Shown: piece after piece, positions 1-10,627 of the stretch | Numbering within the stretch: the stretch's first letter is position 1 | Layout: every line of letters starts with the position of its first letter | DNA from: Arachnopeziza araneosa | Taxonomy: Eukaryota; Ascomycota; Leotiomycetes; Helotiales; Arachnopezizaceae | Assembly (NCBI GenBank): GCA_003988855.1 | Contig: QYAI01000099.1 | Span: forward strand, 100,645 to 164,644 | DNA: 64,000 bases | Direction: 5' to 3' | Position numbers and translations under genes: made by a program | The notes under the pieces: generated by a model | The model's input: only the letters and a program-made list of their open reading frames with translations | Databases searched by the model: none | Told to the model about the DNA's origin: nothing

Positions 1-164
1 CCTGAGACCCAAGTAGGGGTCCCGTTTTGGCCCTGGTGACCTGTTTTGAACCTTTTTCGACTCTAACGCGCGTCAAGATACAAGGTAGAAATGAATATGG
101 ATTATCTTATCGTGTAATGACTTTCTAGAATTAAATACACGTCTAAGCTCTGCCTATTCTTCTC

Positions 165-1316
165 CTACTCGACCAAATCAAATTGAGTAGCCAGACGACT
201 AAACAGCTCAAACTCCATTCTCTTATCAGGCTTTGGACCCTCAAGTATTTGACCTATTATATCAGAGCCAGGCGGGAAATCATGCTCGAATACAGGCTCT
301 CCAGCACCCTTCATGTTTGTCAAAACCGCCTGCCGAAAGTGCCAACGTAAGAGCTGATCAGATGGTCTTTGGGGATCATCAAGAGGTCTTTGATCGAAGT
401 GTGTTCCGGCAATACTTTTCTCATTCGGATAAAAGCATACAATCTTATAATTGTCCTATTACAATCGTAAGTAACTGTATCATAAAGAACACAAGGTGTA
501 TATACATACATCTGGGTTTATCGAGAAAAGATACATATCAAAGAGCTGATGTATATCAGTACGAAGCAAGAGCCTATTCTGGTCAGAATTAATTTTTCTT
601 CCCTTAATTTTTTCTCTATTTGAGGGACTTTGAATCCAACGGCCGTAATTATTTTCCTTCCAAAGTCCCTCAAAAGCTAGCGGAAGGATATGTGAAGCTT
701 CGAAACTAATCTAACAATCAGGAACAGCTGCTTCTTTTGTTATAACACATCGCCTGTCTCGTGAACGAACCGCATCAGTAAAGGCTTGGACACGAGGACT
801 AGTTTGTTGAGAAATCGTACGAGTTAATGGCGTCTCGTTATTAATTTGAATAGGATCTACGAATAAATCGGCTAGAGAAAAATGCTACTAGAGAAAAATG
901 CTACTAAATAAAGACGTACGAGAAGAAACAATATAATAATTTCCAGGCAAAAATAAAGAGTTATCCTTTACTATCTCGATATCGCTTTCATTTCGTAAAA
1001 CGTATTTGCCATTAAAGAGAACAAGAATCTCTATCATAGCGTACAAGTTAGCATTTGTAACACCTTCTGTAAGAATCAGGCCGCCAATTGAAGTACTTCG
1101 ATCGCGTGTATCGAAGATATGAACGTCGCGATATGCGGAGCGATTTTGGGGAGGCATTTTAGACCGAGTATCTTCGTGTAGCAGGGGAGAGGGCGGTGCA
1201 TCTACGAGGTGGAGAAGAGCGTCTTTAGGATTTGGTATTGGAAGAGCATTGGAATATGAGGAAGAGTTGGAGGGTAAGGCATCGCCGGAGTTGTAGTGAG
1301 CAGAAAAAGACGACAT
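165..1316 (-). pseudogene. HNH-endonuclease-like fungal protein, one internal stop
   Basis: Three coding blocks join in frame: 1316-920, 871-510 and 455-165, separated by introns of 48 bp (GTACGT...CTCTAG) and 54 bp (GTATGT...ATAG). The N-terminal half carries a segment RDVHIFDTRDRS followed by GGLILTEGVTNANLYAMIEILVL. The second half has RDRRCVITKEA, then FEASHILPLAFEGLW and a D-I-H-Q-L-F motif, as in a large fungal family with a C-terminal HNH nuclease-like domain; the H of the SHI segment would be a metal or catalytic residue. The joined frame is 350 codons, but codon 186 (711-713) is TAG, just before the HNH core, where relatives as I remember them have Trp (TGG to TAG would explain it). 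The block after the stop remains open and conserved-looking, so the damage is recent or the stop is a sequence error. Family recognition is from memory, not a search. Confidence 0.7.
873..904. repeat. 16-bp tandem duplication at an intron 3' end
   Basis: The unit TAGAGAAAAATGCTAC occurs twice back to back. Read on the minus strand it duplicates the pyrimidine tract and TAG acceptor of the first intron of the HNH-like gene, giving two consecutive candidate acceptors 16 bp apart. Only the downstream one keeps the reading frame. Confidence 0.8.
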
Positions 1317-1556
1317 GGTGAAGATTTGGACGGTAAAGAAATGCCTAAGGGTGAGCCGAGGGTAATTACGAGTAGCGCCTGAGCAAGGGCGGCGTGCTTG
1401 TTAGCTTGGGATAGAAAATAAAATTATCGAGTTTAACTATCACGAGAGTCGCGAGATCTTAGCAGCAAATATTTTCCACACGCCCAAACTATTGACACTT
1501 GATAAAAAATAATTCGACCCAGAAATTCATGCTCTCGGCGCGACAAATTCAACAAG

Positions 1557-2532
1557 ATGGCCCGCCATCCTGCCCAAAACAACTATGAAAATGCATGGAA
1601 CCAAATGGTCCAGCTCTGCAGGGGTGCAAATGTCGAGATACGGATCCAACAGCTCATCCACTGCTATAGCCTTACGTTCAATCGGCTCGCGACTAAATAT
1701 GCTACAATGGCCGTGGATCAGTTCGAATACTTGACAGATGTCGAAGTCTAGCACCGCCTGTGTAAGATAGCATTCTTCTCGTATTAACATTGCTAATTCT
1801 CCTTCTTAGTCCTAAGCGTTGCTTTCTCAGTCCAACCTCCCACTCCTCAAGCCACAGTCTCCAGTACTCTTGCACCTAGTAGAAATGATGCAAGCCGAAG
1901 CCAAGGATCTGGTTTTCCTACGTCTTACCCTCCAACTTTTAGCTCCAACCCAAAACAAAAAGCGAGTCCTGTGGCAGTCTCTAGTCTTCCAGGCTCCCCT
2001 TCATTCCGTCGCCCGATTCAAAACTTTAGATTATCTCAGCACCCTCCCCCAACTCCAGTTGTGTCCTGGCCACGATACTCCACGTACCATATCACCAGAC
2101 CGTATGAGAAGTAATCTCTCATGTTCTCTAGGCGGTGTTTTTGAATCGCAGAAGGTGCTCCTGTAAGGCATTCCGGTGCGCTCCAATATTGTGTACCACC
2201 TCTTGCTGATTTCAAGTCGTCATCACCTGCAATGCAAAAGCCGAAGTCCGGATGCTATATCAGAAAGTAACTTATAGTTTGGGAGTAACTATGGTCGATG
2301 GAAACCACCTGAGACATACCCACAGCTGTTTCAAAATATTAGTCCTGCCAATCACAAAGCACGTCTAGAAGACATGGCTGAAGGCCTTCGGGTCACGTTA
2401 GGAAGGCGTTATGTTGGACTGACACTTCGTTGCTTGAGGATACTCGATGAGGACTCACGACCGCTTCTGGGAGTGCCTGCCATCCGTGGTATAGTCTTGG
2501 ATTTGGAAGAACTGGCGTCATCTACAAAGTAA
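1557..2532 (+). CDS. unrecognised multi-exon protein, splicing unresolved
   Basis: Three blocks look coding. Block 1 (1557-1751) starts with ATG and is rich in polar residues. Block 2 (1830-2114, another frame) is Ser/Pro-rich, typical of a disordered linker. Block 3 (about 2278-2532) ends in TAA and reads as a compact domain with RRYVGLTLRCLRILDEDSRP and IRGIVLDLEEL. Plausible splice signals lie between blocks 1 and 2 (GTAAGA near 1757, branch GCTAAT, acceptor TAG near 1809 or CAG at 1830), but block 1 closes with TAG at 1749-1751 before the donor. I could not join all three without a conflict. It may be a pseudogene or may have an additional small exon. No family is recognised. The stretch on the opposite strand at 1527-1790 is open too but looks less protein-like. 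Confidence 0.4.
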
Positions 2533-2750
2533 AGCGGCTGTTAATAAAGCACTTTATCCTCTAAGGTTATTATTCCACATAAATTTATTGCTCAGTTAAT
2601 ACAGAATCCCTTGAAATTGATTACTTTGCGGGTGGGCGCCGCTCTCAGTTGTATTTCCATAAAGTGCTGTAAAGTCATTGATCAAATTATCAATTATTCG
2701 TCTATAAAAGACTGAATTATATGTAGCTTATGGCTCCAAGCATCGTTCAA

Positions 2751-4834
2751 CTACGCTGTATCAAATGTTATATTCGGGGGAACAAAGTATTTCCCTGTTG
2801 CTGTGTCGTTGGTGATATTGTTTCCTGTAATCTTACCCCCTCTCAGAGACCCACTCTCAGCAACTCCGCCAGCAACAACTCCGTTCACTCTGTGTAATTT
2901 GTTTTCACCACTCAATACGGTAAAGTTCGCCAGAGCGATTTCCCATCCATTCCGTGTGGCAATCGTTGGTAATCCAAAAAACGAAGCATTGACACTTGAA
3001 TGCCCGACACTGATTTCATAATACCCTCTATAGTATAAATCCTGCCATTGCAATTCGCGGTTGGCATCAACAAGCAGTCCGGAAGCAAAATTGGCGACAG
3101 CAAGACTAATATTCTGACCACCTGGACAAGGTGAGCTAACGGCTGAACCAGCAAACTCAACACCAACTGAACCGCTGCCAGTAGTTGGATCGTATGCATA
3201 GGTGTCAAGCCAGACCAAGTCAGAAACCCAGGATGCGTGGCTGTCACCGGACAGGAAGATGGTGTTGTTGATTTTCTATTCCGATTAGCTTACCAAAAGA
3301 ACTGGAAGTGTAACGGTCTCAGGTAGAAAGCGACTTACATTGTTGTAAAGATGAGCGAGAGTTCTGTTTTTGTTTGACATATACCCATCCCACGCATCAT
3401 AATCGAGGGGATTTTCATTACCAAGAGCAATTGACTCATTAAGTCGAGAGAATACAATCTGTTGGCCAACAATCCGCCATGCCGTTCCGCGACGAGATGA
3501 GCTAGATAATTGGCTGTAAAACCAGTTCTCTTGTCGAGATCCCATAAGAGATCGCCCTGCGTCGTTTGAAATGTCATGAACATAATCGGTATTCCAATAG
3601 AGATCAGTTATGCTTCGATCGTAGTGACGGGTGTCGAGCATAATGAGATCCATCAAGTCACCAATCTCAAAGGTACGCCAGATACGTAAATTGTCGTCCA
3701 TCTCCACCTGACGGATCGGCATCCATTCAAAGTAAGCTCTTACAGCGTTCATTCTTGAAAGTATCAGTTCTATCAGAGGCATTTTGATCAGATACATACT
3801 TGCGTTGATCAACTGATACCCCTCCATCCTTGATGAATGAATCTTCAGTGTTATTGAGTTCAGAAGATCCAGCTTTCCATGTATTGTCCGCAACCTCTGC
3901 TTGATTTAGTATAAATTTCATATCAACAGTAACTTACCATGATCATCCCAAACGGGAATCCAAGGGAATTGTTGATGGCTGAGCAAGAGATCAAGATCTG
4001 TTCTGTATTGTGCAATTCTCTTGCGATAGTCGTAGAGAGTATAAATCTCCCGGTCTGGCAAAGGGATTCTGCCAATGCTGTTTCCCCAGCCATAATCTCC
4101 ATTTTTGTATTCGTAAATATAATCCCCGAGATGAATCACGTAATCAACGGAATCCTTACGAGCTGGGTTTCCATACGCATTGAAAAATCCAAAAGGATAG
4201 TTGCTGCAAGAATAAACAGCTATCTTGATGGCGGTATTTACCTTGTCACCCTTGCTAGGAGTCGTCTTGGTGCGTCCGATTGGACTGAAATTGTTTGAAT
4301 TGCAAATATTGAATTGATAGTCTATCAATTAGCTTATGTAGTGGGGTACATACAGTGCTTACAATATCTCGTGTATGCTTTCAGGTTTTTAGCCTCTACT
4401 TTCAGAGTGAAGTCAATGTCTGAAGATGTGTAGGCTGTGCCTTGATCGACGATGGTTTTCATGGTAAAGTCCGTGGCCACCTTGTAGTCGACACAGACTG
4501 GTGCTTTACTGGCTCTCACGTATTCATCTGTCTCATGACTGTAAAGAGGGACATCCCCAGATACGGTTATATTGCTCTGGTCATTATCCATTGAAGGTGC
4601 TGCCCGAGTCCACAGAATGACAGAAGTATCGTACGGGTCACCACTAGCTATTCCATGAGTGAAATTCAATTGAGAAGCGTTCCATGCTGCATCGGGCGTG
4701 TTTCGAGCTGCAACTTTACGAATGGAAACTCCCAAACTCGGGTGATGATGAGAGGGACTTCGGTAGTTCAAGTTGGAGGCGAAGGAGGCCGTGGCCGTGG
4801 CGACCAGCGATAGAACAGCAATCAATCGAAGCAT
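2751..4834 (-). CDS. secreted PhoD-type alkaline phosphatase
   Basis: Five exons: 4834-4363, 4321-3938, 3896-3800, 3753-3339 and 3275-2751. Introns are 41, 41, 46 and 63 bp, and the phases join to a 630-residue protein. Residues 1-17 form a signal peptide. A PhoD N-terminal domain follows with HGIASGDPYDTSVILWTR. The calcineurin-like catalytic domain shows HLGDYIYEY, WDDHEVADNTW, MNAVRAYFEWMPIR, LDTRHYDRS and LSGDSHASW, the usual metal-binding motifs of the family. The second intron splits WDDH-E and restores the motif only with the CAG acceptor at 3897. PhoD enzymes are Ca/Fe-dependent phosphodiesterases and phosphomonoesterases that release phosphate outside the cell. Length and domain order are normal for fungal members. 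The start is the first ATG before the signal peptide. Confidence 0.9.
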
Positions 4835-5842
4835 TTTGGTCGAAAGATGGAGAGTTGATCTTTGAGAGCATGGAAGACGCGGCCTTTTGAACTAAGAAGT
4901 CAATGATACTTCACGTCATCTGTTTAGCTAAAACATTTTCCGCCATCCCTGCACCTCGAGCGAAAACCGCTGAGCTCGTGGTTGCCTGGAAGATCCTAGT
5001 TGGCCATTGAATATTCAAATGAGGCTTTCTGTATGCCAAGACAGTCTATCGAGACTGATTTATACAGTTCCTGTCTCTTCGCATAAGCTACTGAAAGGAA
5101 AGGCATTCGCAACATCGTCGTGACGACATAAACAGACGGCAAGGATGCACGTTGACGTTCCAGGGTCTTGTGTGGTTAGTTACGCTTCTCTACTGGGAAG
5201 GTGTATAACTTCAAGAAAGGCGGGATTCTGGAAGCTTGTTTGCGGGTTAGAATGGGGCGAGCATGTGCTGAAGGCTTGACCTTTAATTGGGTGTAGTTGG
5301 AAATGTTCCTGAGACTAGATTTCGATCCGAGGTATTGAATGCAATTGCAGGGAGTTGTCGCTAGGTATGTAAAGATCGACCGGAATCTATAAATCTAGAT
5401 AGAAAGTTCCCAGTCCTAAGTTCGCAAGGCTTATTCCATGTCGGTGTGTTCTGTAAATCACGCGATATCTATGCAAAGGACTGGAGAGACTCTCTTATCG
5501 TACAGCCGTCTCAATTCTTCATAATTTCTAGAGCAATCATTTCCTTTGGCCAATTTGTAAAGGTCATACGAGTCTTTGGTGTTTTGTTTTGAGATTTGAC
5601 ATTGATCCATCGCTCCCTGACCTACCATTGGCCGGCCCAGTATCACTTTTGAGTGTGGTAATCGTTTAATGTGTCTCGCAGACTTTCAGCAGTCCTCTCC
5701 TCTCTTACTTGCTCGAGCCCTTCCTAGAGATTCGATCCTTATCGCCCTGCTTCAATTTCTCCCTCTTTTCTACCCAGTGTGTATTGCAGCTTGGGGATAT
5801 TTGCCTTTCAGCTTGTGCCCTGACAGACTCCTCATGAGCCAA
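4835..5842. other. intergenic, no gene recognised
   Basis: This holds the upstream region of the phosphatase gene and the 3' side of the next gene. Short open stretches on both strands (for example 5458-5646 minus, 5669-5911 plus) show no recognisable domain and no convincing splice context. Confidence 0.5.
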
Positions 5843-6369
5843 CTATCGACCAAGAATTTCAATCCTAGCTTTAAGCTCCGTAACCGTCTTTTCAAGTTCA
5901 GGATTGGCTAGAAGAGTTACTTCTTTGGCTGGAGTAAGCCGTCTGCAGAATCTGATCTCTCGAACTTTTAGCCCTATATTCTAGTTTAGTATTGATCTGA
6001 TTGAAAGTTTTGGATACTAAGTAAACCTACATCGTTTTTGAGCATATTGATCTCTCCTTGCATTCGATTTGCAATATCGCTCAGCTTGTAATAAATGACT
6101 AAGAGTATCATTCCCCACAACCCTGTATGACATTGAGCCGAAATATTTGTTGAAGGATGAGCACAACATTGAGTTGGAATGAAAGTCAAAGTGTAACATT
6201 GACACAATAAAAGGTGGAAGGATAAGTATGACATGCTCATACGTACATAGTAGCTGCTAGGCAAGTCTGGGCGTGTATGGAGCCTAATTGTCGCGAATTG
6301 GGCCAACTTCCCAGTTGCGAGATTCAGCCCCTTCGGCCCTTCGGCGCTCAAATTGACGTGGAGATGCAT
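5843..6369 (-). CDS. small protein with hydrophobic segment and coiled coil
   Basis: Exons 6369-6243, 6122-6031 and 5980-5843 join in phase to 118 residues across introns of 120 bp (GTATGA...ATACAG) and 50 bp (GTAGGT...AACTAG). The middle exon encodes a hydrophobic stretch (GMILLVIYYKL) followed by a heptad-like ANRMQGEINMLKNDV. The last exon encodes KVREIRFCRRL and ends ELEKTVTELKARIEILGR, again coiled-coil-like. This suggests a small membrane-anchored coiled-coil protein. No family is recognised. The last two exons are convincing. The first exon and start codon are uncertain, because a GTACGT donor further upstream could remove part of it. Confidence 0.45.
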
Positions 6370-6897
6370 TCAAGGATTAAAAGAAACATAGGATAACGTA
6401 CTAGAAGATCTGAATTTGTTATAAGCAACTTCAGGGTAGCATGTAAAACGGTGAAGAGGGAAAGAATGCCTGGAACACGAATTAAGACATGTCTTTATGG
6501 GAAATCCTCTTTTCCTTAGGTTTGGCTCAAGTGATATAAGAGTGACTGTGGATATTCACACGCTGGCTTAGTTCGTTCCAACGAGGGACGATGGATCTGG
6601 GGTTCATTCAGATGATGGCAAACATGAAGAAGGATGTAGCGTGGCAAGGTTGGAGTCAATGTTGCAAGAACTCTTTACCAAATCTACGAATTATGTTCCT
6701 ACAAGACTCGAGTTCTCTACGATCCTAGCTACCTAAATCTACGTTCAATCTCCTCTTACATGAAACGAATGGCCGAAAAACCTTGCAATTATCAAATAAT
6801 TAACGAAAGCGTCATTCCATACCCTTCGACGTTCTTCTTACTAAGATGAACGTGTATTAGGAAACATATGGGTAATACTACCTAAGCACAGAACTTA

Positions 6898-7085
6898 TAT
6901 CTTCGAGCCTTCATGTTGAAATTACGTATTTGAACATCTATCTTTTAGCTCCTTCTTCGAGCTGCTATGTTTAGATAAGTCTTTAAACATCTGTCTTTTA
7001 CCTTCTTCTTCGAGCCCGCATGTGAAATCCGTTATTAAATTCCTATCTTCTTCTTGAGCCTCCATGCTGATTCCGTCTTTACATC
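6898..7085. repeat. imperfect tandem repeat, about 60-70 bp units
   Basis: The core CTTCTTCGAGC or a close variant recurs about every 60 bp (near 6900, 6953, 7006 and 7050), followed by similar CATGTT/CATGTG and TTAAATT/TTTAAAC tracts. On the minus strand it reads as charged, Lys/Glu/Ser-rich peptide (KDLSKHSSSKKELKDR), so it could be a decayed repetitive coding segment. Confidence 0.45.
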
Positions 7086-7161
7086 CATACTCGACTTCCC
7101 TCTTCCCCTCCAAACATTTTTTATTCTTCCATCATTGATTTCAATGATAGGGCGTATCATC

Positions 7162-7488
7162 TTAAACCTGTGTCCAGTCTTCGTCCATCAAGTCTTCCAA
7201 AGTTTGTAACACCATAGATTCATCTCTCTTTGGTTTTGTGATGAGACCTAGGCTCGGACTGTCTTCCTGACCCTTTCCAACTTTCAACTATTCTTCGAAG
7301 AGTTGAACCGCGTTTTGTTTCTGTGATTGACTGGAAATTCCACCATATCGCACTGTGCCGTCAGCACTTCTTCTTTCTTCCTGGTTGCCTTGAGAGTGGA
7401 TTCGAGTTAAGTTCGAGTTCTGGAGGAGGTATAATGCTTTCGGATCTCAATGAATCTTGTGCTGCTTGGAGGCTGGGAGGGAGAAGAT
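7162..7488 (-). CDS. candidate two-exon fragment, unrecognised
   Basis: Two stretches look like exons. Block 7488-7361 reads LLPPSLQAAQDSLRSESIIP and then PPPELELNSN before a stop. Block 7287-7162 reads KGQEDSPSLGLITKPKRDES and then QTLEDLMDEDWTQV and a stop. A TAG acceptor directly precedes the second block. I could not find a donor that joins the two in phase, and no start codon is clear. The peptide character (Pro-rich, then acidic C-terminus) suggests a disordered protein or a decayed gene. No family is recognised. Confidence 0.25.
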
Positions 7489-8418
7489 CTATTCAAACTG
7501 CCAATTATTATCGTGGCTTAGTATCTTAGCTTGATAGAATTCATTTTCATCTTCGCACAATTTATTTCGGGCCAATTTGAAAAGCGAAGCCTTGCAGCTC
7601 AACAAACATAGCAGTATAGCAAAATCTTCTTCATATCTCCCAATGAAAACACAATGAGCTATAGGCCTTGTAACAAATTTTGGTTTAGATAGAATAAATG
7701 GGAGCCGGTAAGTCCGCTGCCCTCAAGTATCCCGAAGAATACCTGATGTTCACACAAGAATCACAAAGTCAGCAAGTGACTTGTGAAGTGCTGCCTGATC
7801 ACGAAGATCGCCAAGCTTCCAACACCGACCAAGTTAATGGCCAGTTCCCACAGTCATGTAACCCTGGAAAAGGGGGTTCCTAAGCAGGCGAGATGAAGGA
7901 GGTAGAAGGGGGAATGCCAGGTTGTGGACTTTTATATTCGACGCTTCGAGCTAAGCGAATCAAAACAAACAAAAGATTTGTAGCTTCGGCAAACAGAGCA
8001 ACCATAATATCTGTAGATAGAAGGGAAGTTTGAAAGTGACATGGTCTGAATTCTCTTCGAGAAATTCCATATTTGTAACAGATTTTAAGAAATAACAGCT
8101 ATTTTCCAAGATATCTGCAATTAAGACAACCTACTTCAATGTCGATATCCGCCTAGGACAATACCATACCAAGAATCCGGCACATTTATTGGCTAGGTGG
8201 TTGGTTATTTGAAGCACAATGTTTAAAACATATCACAAAGCACAAGGTGAAAGGAAGCAGCAAGCACAGTTAAGCATGACAGAAATCTACATTGATTGAT
8301 CTACATGAATCCAGCCGATGTGAATCATAATACATGCTTAAGCATAAGGAAACTGGTGACGTTGATAGAACTAGTGTACAGAGTCATTAAAGGCAATTCC
8401 AATGCTTAAGCAGAGGTT

Positions 8419-9306
8419 TCACCACTGTGACTTCTTCCGTGAACCGTCAAAACCGTTGAAGTCTCTCTTGCCATATGAGCGGCCAGATAGCTTCCGAGAC
8501 TTGAGCTCGAGGCATTCTGAACACACACCGGCAAGAACATCAAAAGGTTGATGATCCCAGCCACATTTAATTAACCAATTGTCGCTAGTTGCGAGTAGAT
8601 CAGGGACAACAACATATTGACAGTCGGCTGTCTTGTGAGACGCCTGAGTGCAGACGGCACAATGAAAATTGCAGGCGTATTTACGGCAACCCTGAGCCTT
8701 ACAGCGAGTGCTCTTGGCCAAGATGAGATCCTTTATATCTGCAGCGATTCGCGTCGCAATCTAATGCGCTGTGACCTGAATTTCCGCACATAGCACAAAT
8801 GGTTGAACATAGCACAGCTGCATGAGTAGCAGTATTAGAACAGTCTTGTGATTTGCATGGAAAACGGCAAGCTTGAGCAGTGTGGCTAGGGAACTTTGAA
8901 CATTTGCATTTCTGAGCTCGACAGCCCGGAACCTTATGATCAAAGCTTCCACAATGTCCACAGGGGTTTGGACAATATTTGTATGCATGCCCAGTGACCC
9001 CACAGTTAGCACAGATTCTACCTGGTTGTAGCTGAGAGGGTGCAGGTAAAGAAGCATTATCTTGAGATAGAATCGAACTATGAGCTCCCGAAGAGTTCGT
9101 AAAGTCTTGAGACTCGACGACTTGAGGCCTCGGGGATGTAGAATATTGGGACTGAGTTGCTAAGCCAAGGAAAGAGCGAGGAACGGCAAGTTGAACAGAT
9201 GAACATTCATACCGTCGTCCGCCATTTGTCCTTCAGAGGTCATCGGATTGTCATCTTGAGATGCACTAGTAGAACCTAACTGCATTACACTACGATTCTT
9301 GGACAT
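8419..9306 (-). pseudogene. multi-CCHC zinc-knuckle protein with a frameshift
   Basis: Exon 1 (9306-9213) starts ATG and is joined by a 53-bp intron (GTATGA...CTTAG) to exon 2 from 9159. Exon 2 has at least four Cys/His clusters of CCHC type: CANCGVTGHAYKYC, CGHCGSFDHKVPGC, CKCSKFPSHTAQAC and CAMCGNSGHSALDC. Such arrays bind single-stranded nucleic acid. Shortly after the last cluster (around 8740) the frame closes at a stop near 8711. A second frame continues with CKAQGCRKYACNFHCAVC, another Cys/His cluster, to TGA at 8419. The total is one base more than a multiple of three, so removing a single base would give one protein of about 278 residues. This is either a true frameshift or a sequence error. 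No in-phase intron could be placed there. Confidence 0.6.
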
Positions 9307-9351
9307 ATCCTTTTTATCAGCTTTATGTGATCATGGTTGAGCCCAAATGAC

Positions 9352-9924
9352 CTAGTTAATCATGTCAGTTCGACCTGGGAAATTGGTGACGAAGTTTGGA
9401 TCTTTTGTAGCTGGATCCGGATTTTCTGGTCGATTTGCATAGTATGATGATCGAAGAGCTACGTCTTGAGGTGGGAACACCCAGATGGCCCATAAAGACG
9501 GATTTTGAAGCCCGTATTCTGGAGAAACTGGCTTGTATTTGGACTCTTGATAGCCAGGGATTTTGGTATAACGGAATCCACAAGCAGCAGGCGGTAAACA
9601 ATGGCGAGCGTTGAGTAGGAACTGAGTTGCAGTCTGACTTGGACCATGATTAGGACATTTATCGAATTCGTGATCTTCTGTATTGCATACTCCACAACTA
9701 TCGAGACAGCCAGTGAGAGAATTGACCGGCCCGGGGCATTCTCTGATACCATGGCCAACCTTTTGGCATCTGATATTTCCACAGATTAACTGGTCTCAAG
9801 GCACTCCATTAGAACGTGCAACTCGAGCCAGTTGACCTGGGGAACTGGATGAACTAGGAGCATTAGTATAAAGTCTTCTGAGAGTAGATTGTATTAGATG
9901 AGAAGAAGGAGGACGAGGAGCCAT
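9352..9924 (-). pseudogene. CCHC zinc-knuckle protein, internal TGA
   Basis: One uninterrupted 191-codon frame runs from ATG (9924) to TAG (9352-9354) except for TGA at codon 43 (9796-9798), where CGA (Arg) would be a single transition away. After the stop it shows CGNIRCQKVGHGIRECPGP, a zinc knuckle, then CGVCNTEDHEFDKCP, a second one, and a long conserved-looking tail ending FVTNFPGRTDMIN. The gene lies 45 bp upstream of, and on the same strand as, the frameshifted zinc-knuckle gene. The two could be halves of one former gene or tandem relatives. Function would be RNA or single-stranded DNA binding by family; no specific role can be assigned. Confidence 0.55.
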
Positions 9925-10627
9925 CTCGTTGGATGAGATGAGATGAGATGGTGGTTGGAGGAAAGAACTGGAAATCTCGAGACAGTCCCTACGCGACGGA
10001 ACCGAATGGTCAAATCAGGCTGTGAAATTAGCCTCGTGCTTCAATATTCACTCCCAGGTGAAATTGAGTTTAATGATTTGGCTATGTGCTTTGACATTTC
10101 CGTGACGAGATTTATCTCTTCGTAACAAAGAACCATCTTCAGGCCACCATATTTGGTACATTAGCATTTGTTCATAGATATTCCGATTCTTTTCTTCTCA
10201 ATGATGGCCATTTCTTCAATCCAATGCAACCTGATCTACTCGTCTAAACAAACAAACAGAATTTACCAGAACTTGGTGATATTCAAAGGGATCAAACAAC
10301 ACAGACCACCAGATTTCAAGGACTTCAGGCCATAGATTAAATCAGCAAGATACTCAGCATAGCCCTAGATAAGAATTCATTCTATTGGTTGCATTAAGCA
10401 AAGGGTAAATTTTAGTACCAAGTCCTTCCACCAAACCGAAAGTGCCTCAGCCACATCCAATCAATCTTACACATCATTGCTAGCTCACAAAAGAAAACAT
10501 GGAAATCTAGTGGCTGAAGATATCAAACTAGTTGCCAGGGCTGAACATCCCAGTACGCACCAAACGCCCCACAACGCTGTTTCTATATATTGAACCTTCT
10601 CCTTTCACTTCATCTATCATCGCAAAA
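9925..10627. other. intergenic, no gene recognised
   Basis: This is the upstream region of the membrane glycoprotein gene. A short GAGATGAGATGAGATG run lies near 9935-9950. No coding signal was found. Confidence 0.5.

Larger units (their letters stand above)
6370..8418. other. mostly non-coding, with scattered candidate exons
   Basis: No complete gene could be assembled in these 2 kb. Protein-like but unjoined minus-strand blocks occur at 7162-7488 (listed separately), and an imperfect repeat at 6898-7085. A plus-strand open stretch at 7698-7883 contains GAGKSA, but nothing else supports a P-loop protein. Confidence 0.4.

Noticed and set aside
233..592. Plus-strand open frame of 119 codons
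   Set aside because: It is the reverse of the HNH-like pseudogene, whose minus-strand frame is recognisable.
5458..5646. Minus-strand 62-codon frame with KLAKGNDCSRNYEELRRLYD
   Set aside because: Somewhat protein-like, but downstream of the stop of the coiled-coil gene and without a start or splice context that would make a gene.
7698..7883. Short plus-strand frame starting MGAGKSAALKYPEEYL
   Set aside because: The GAGKSA resembles a P-loop, but the frame is short, has no further nucleotide-binding motifs and no following exon.
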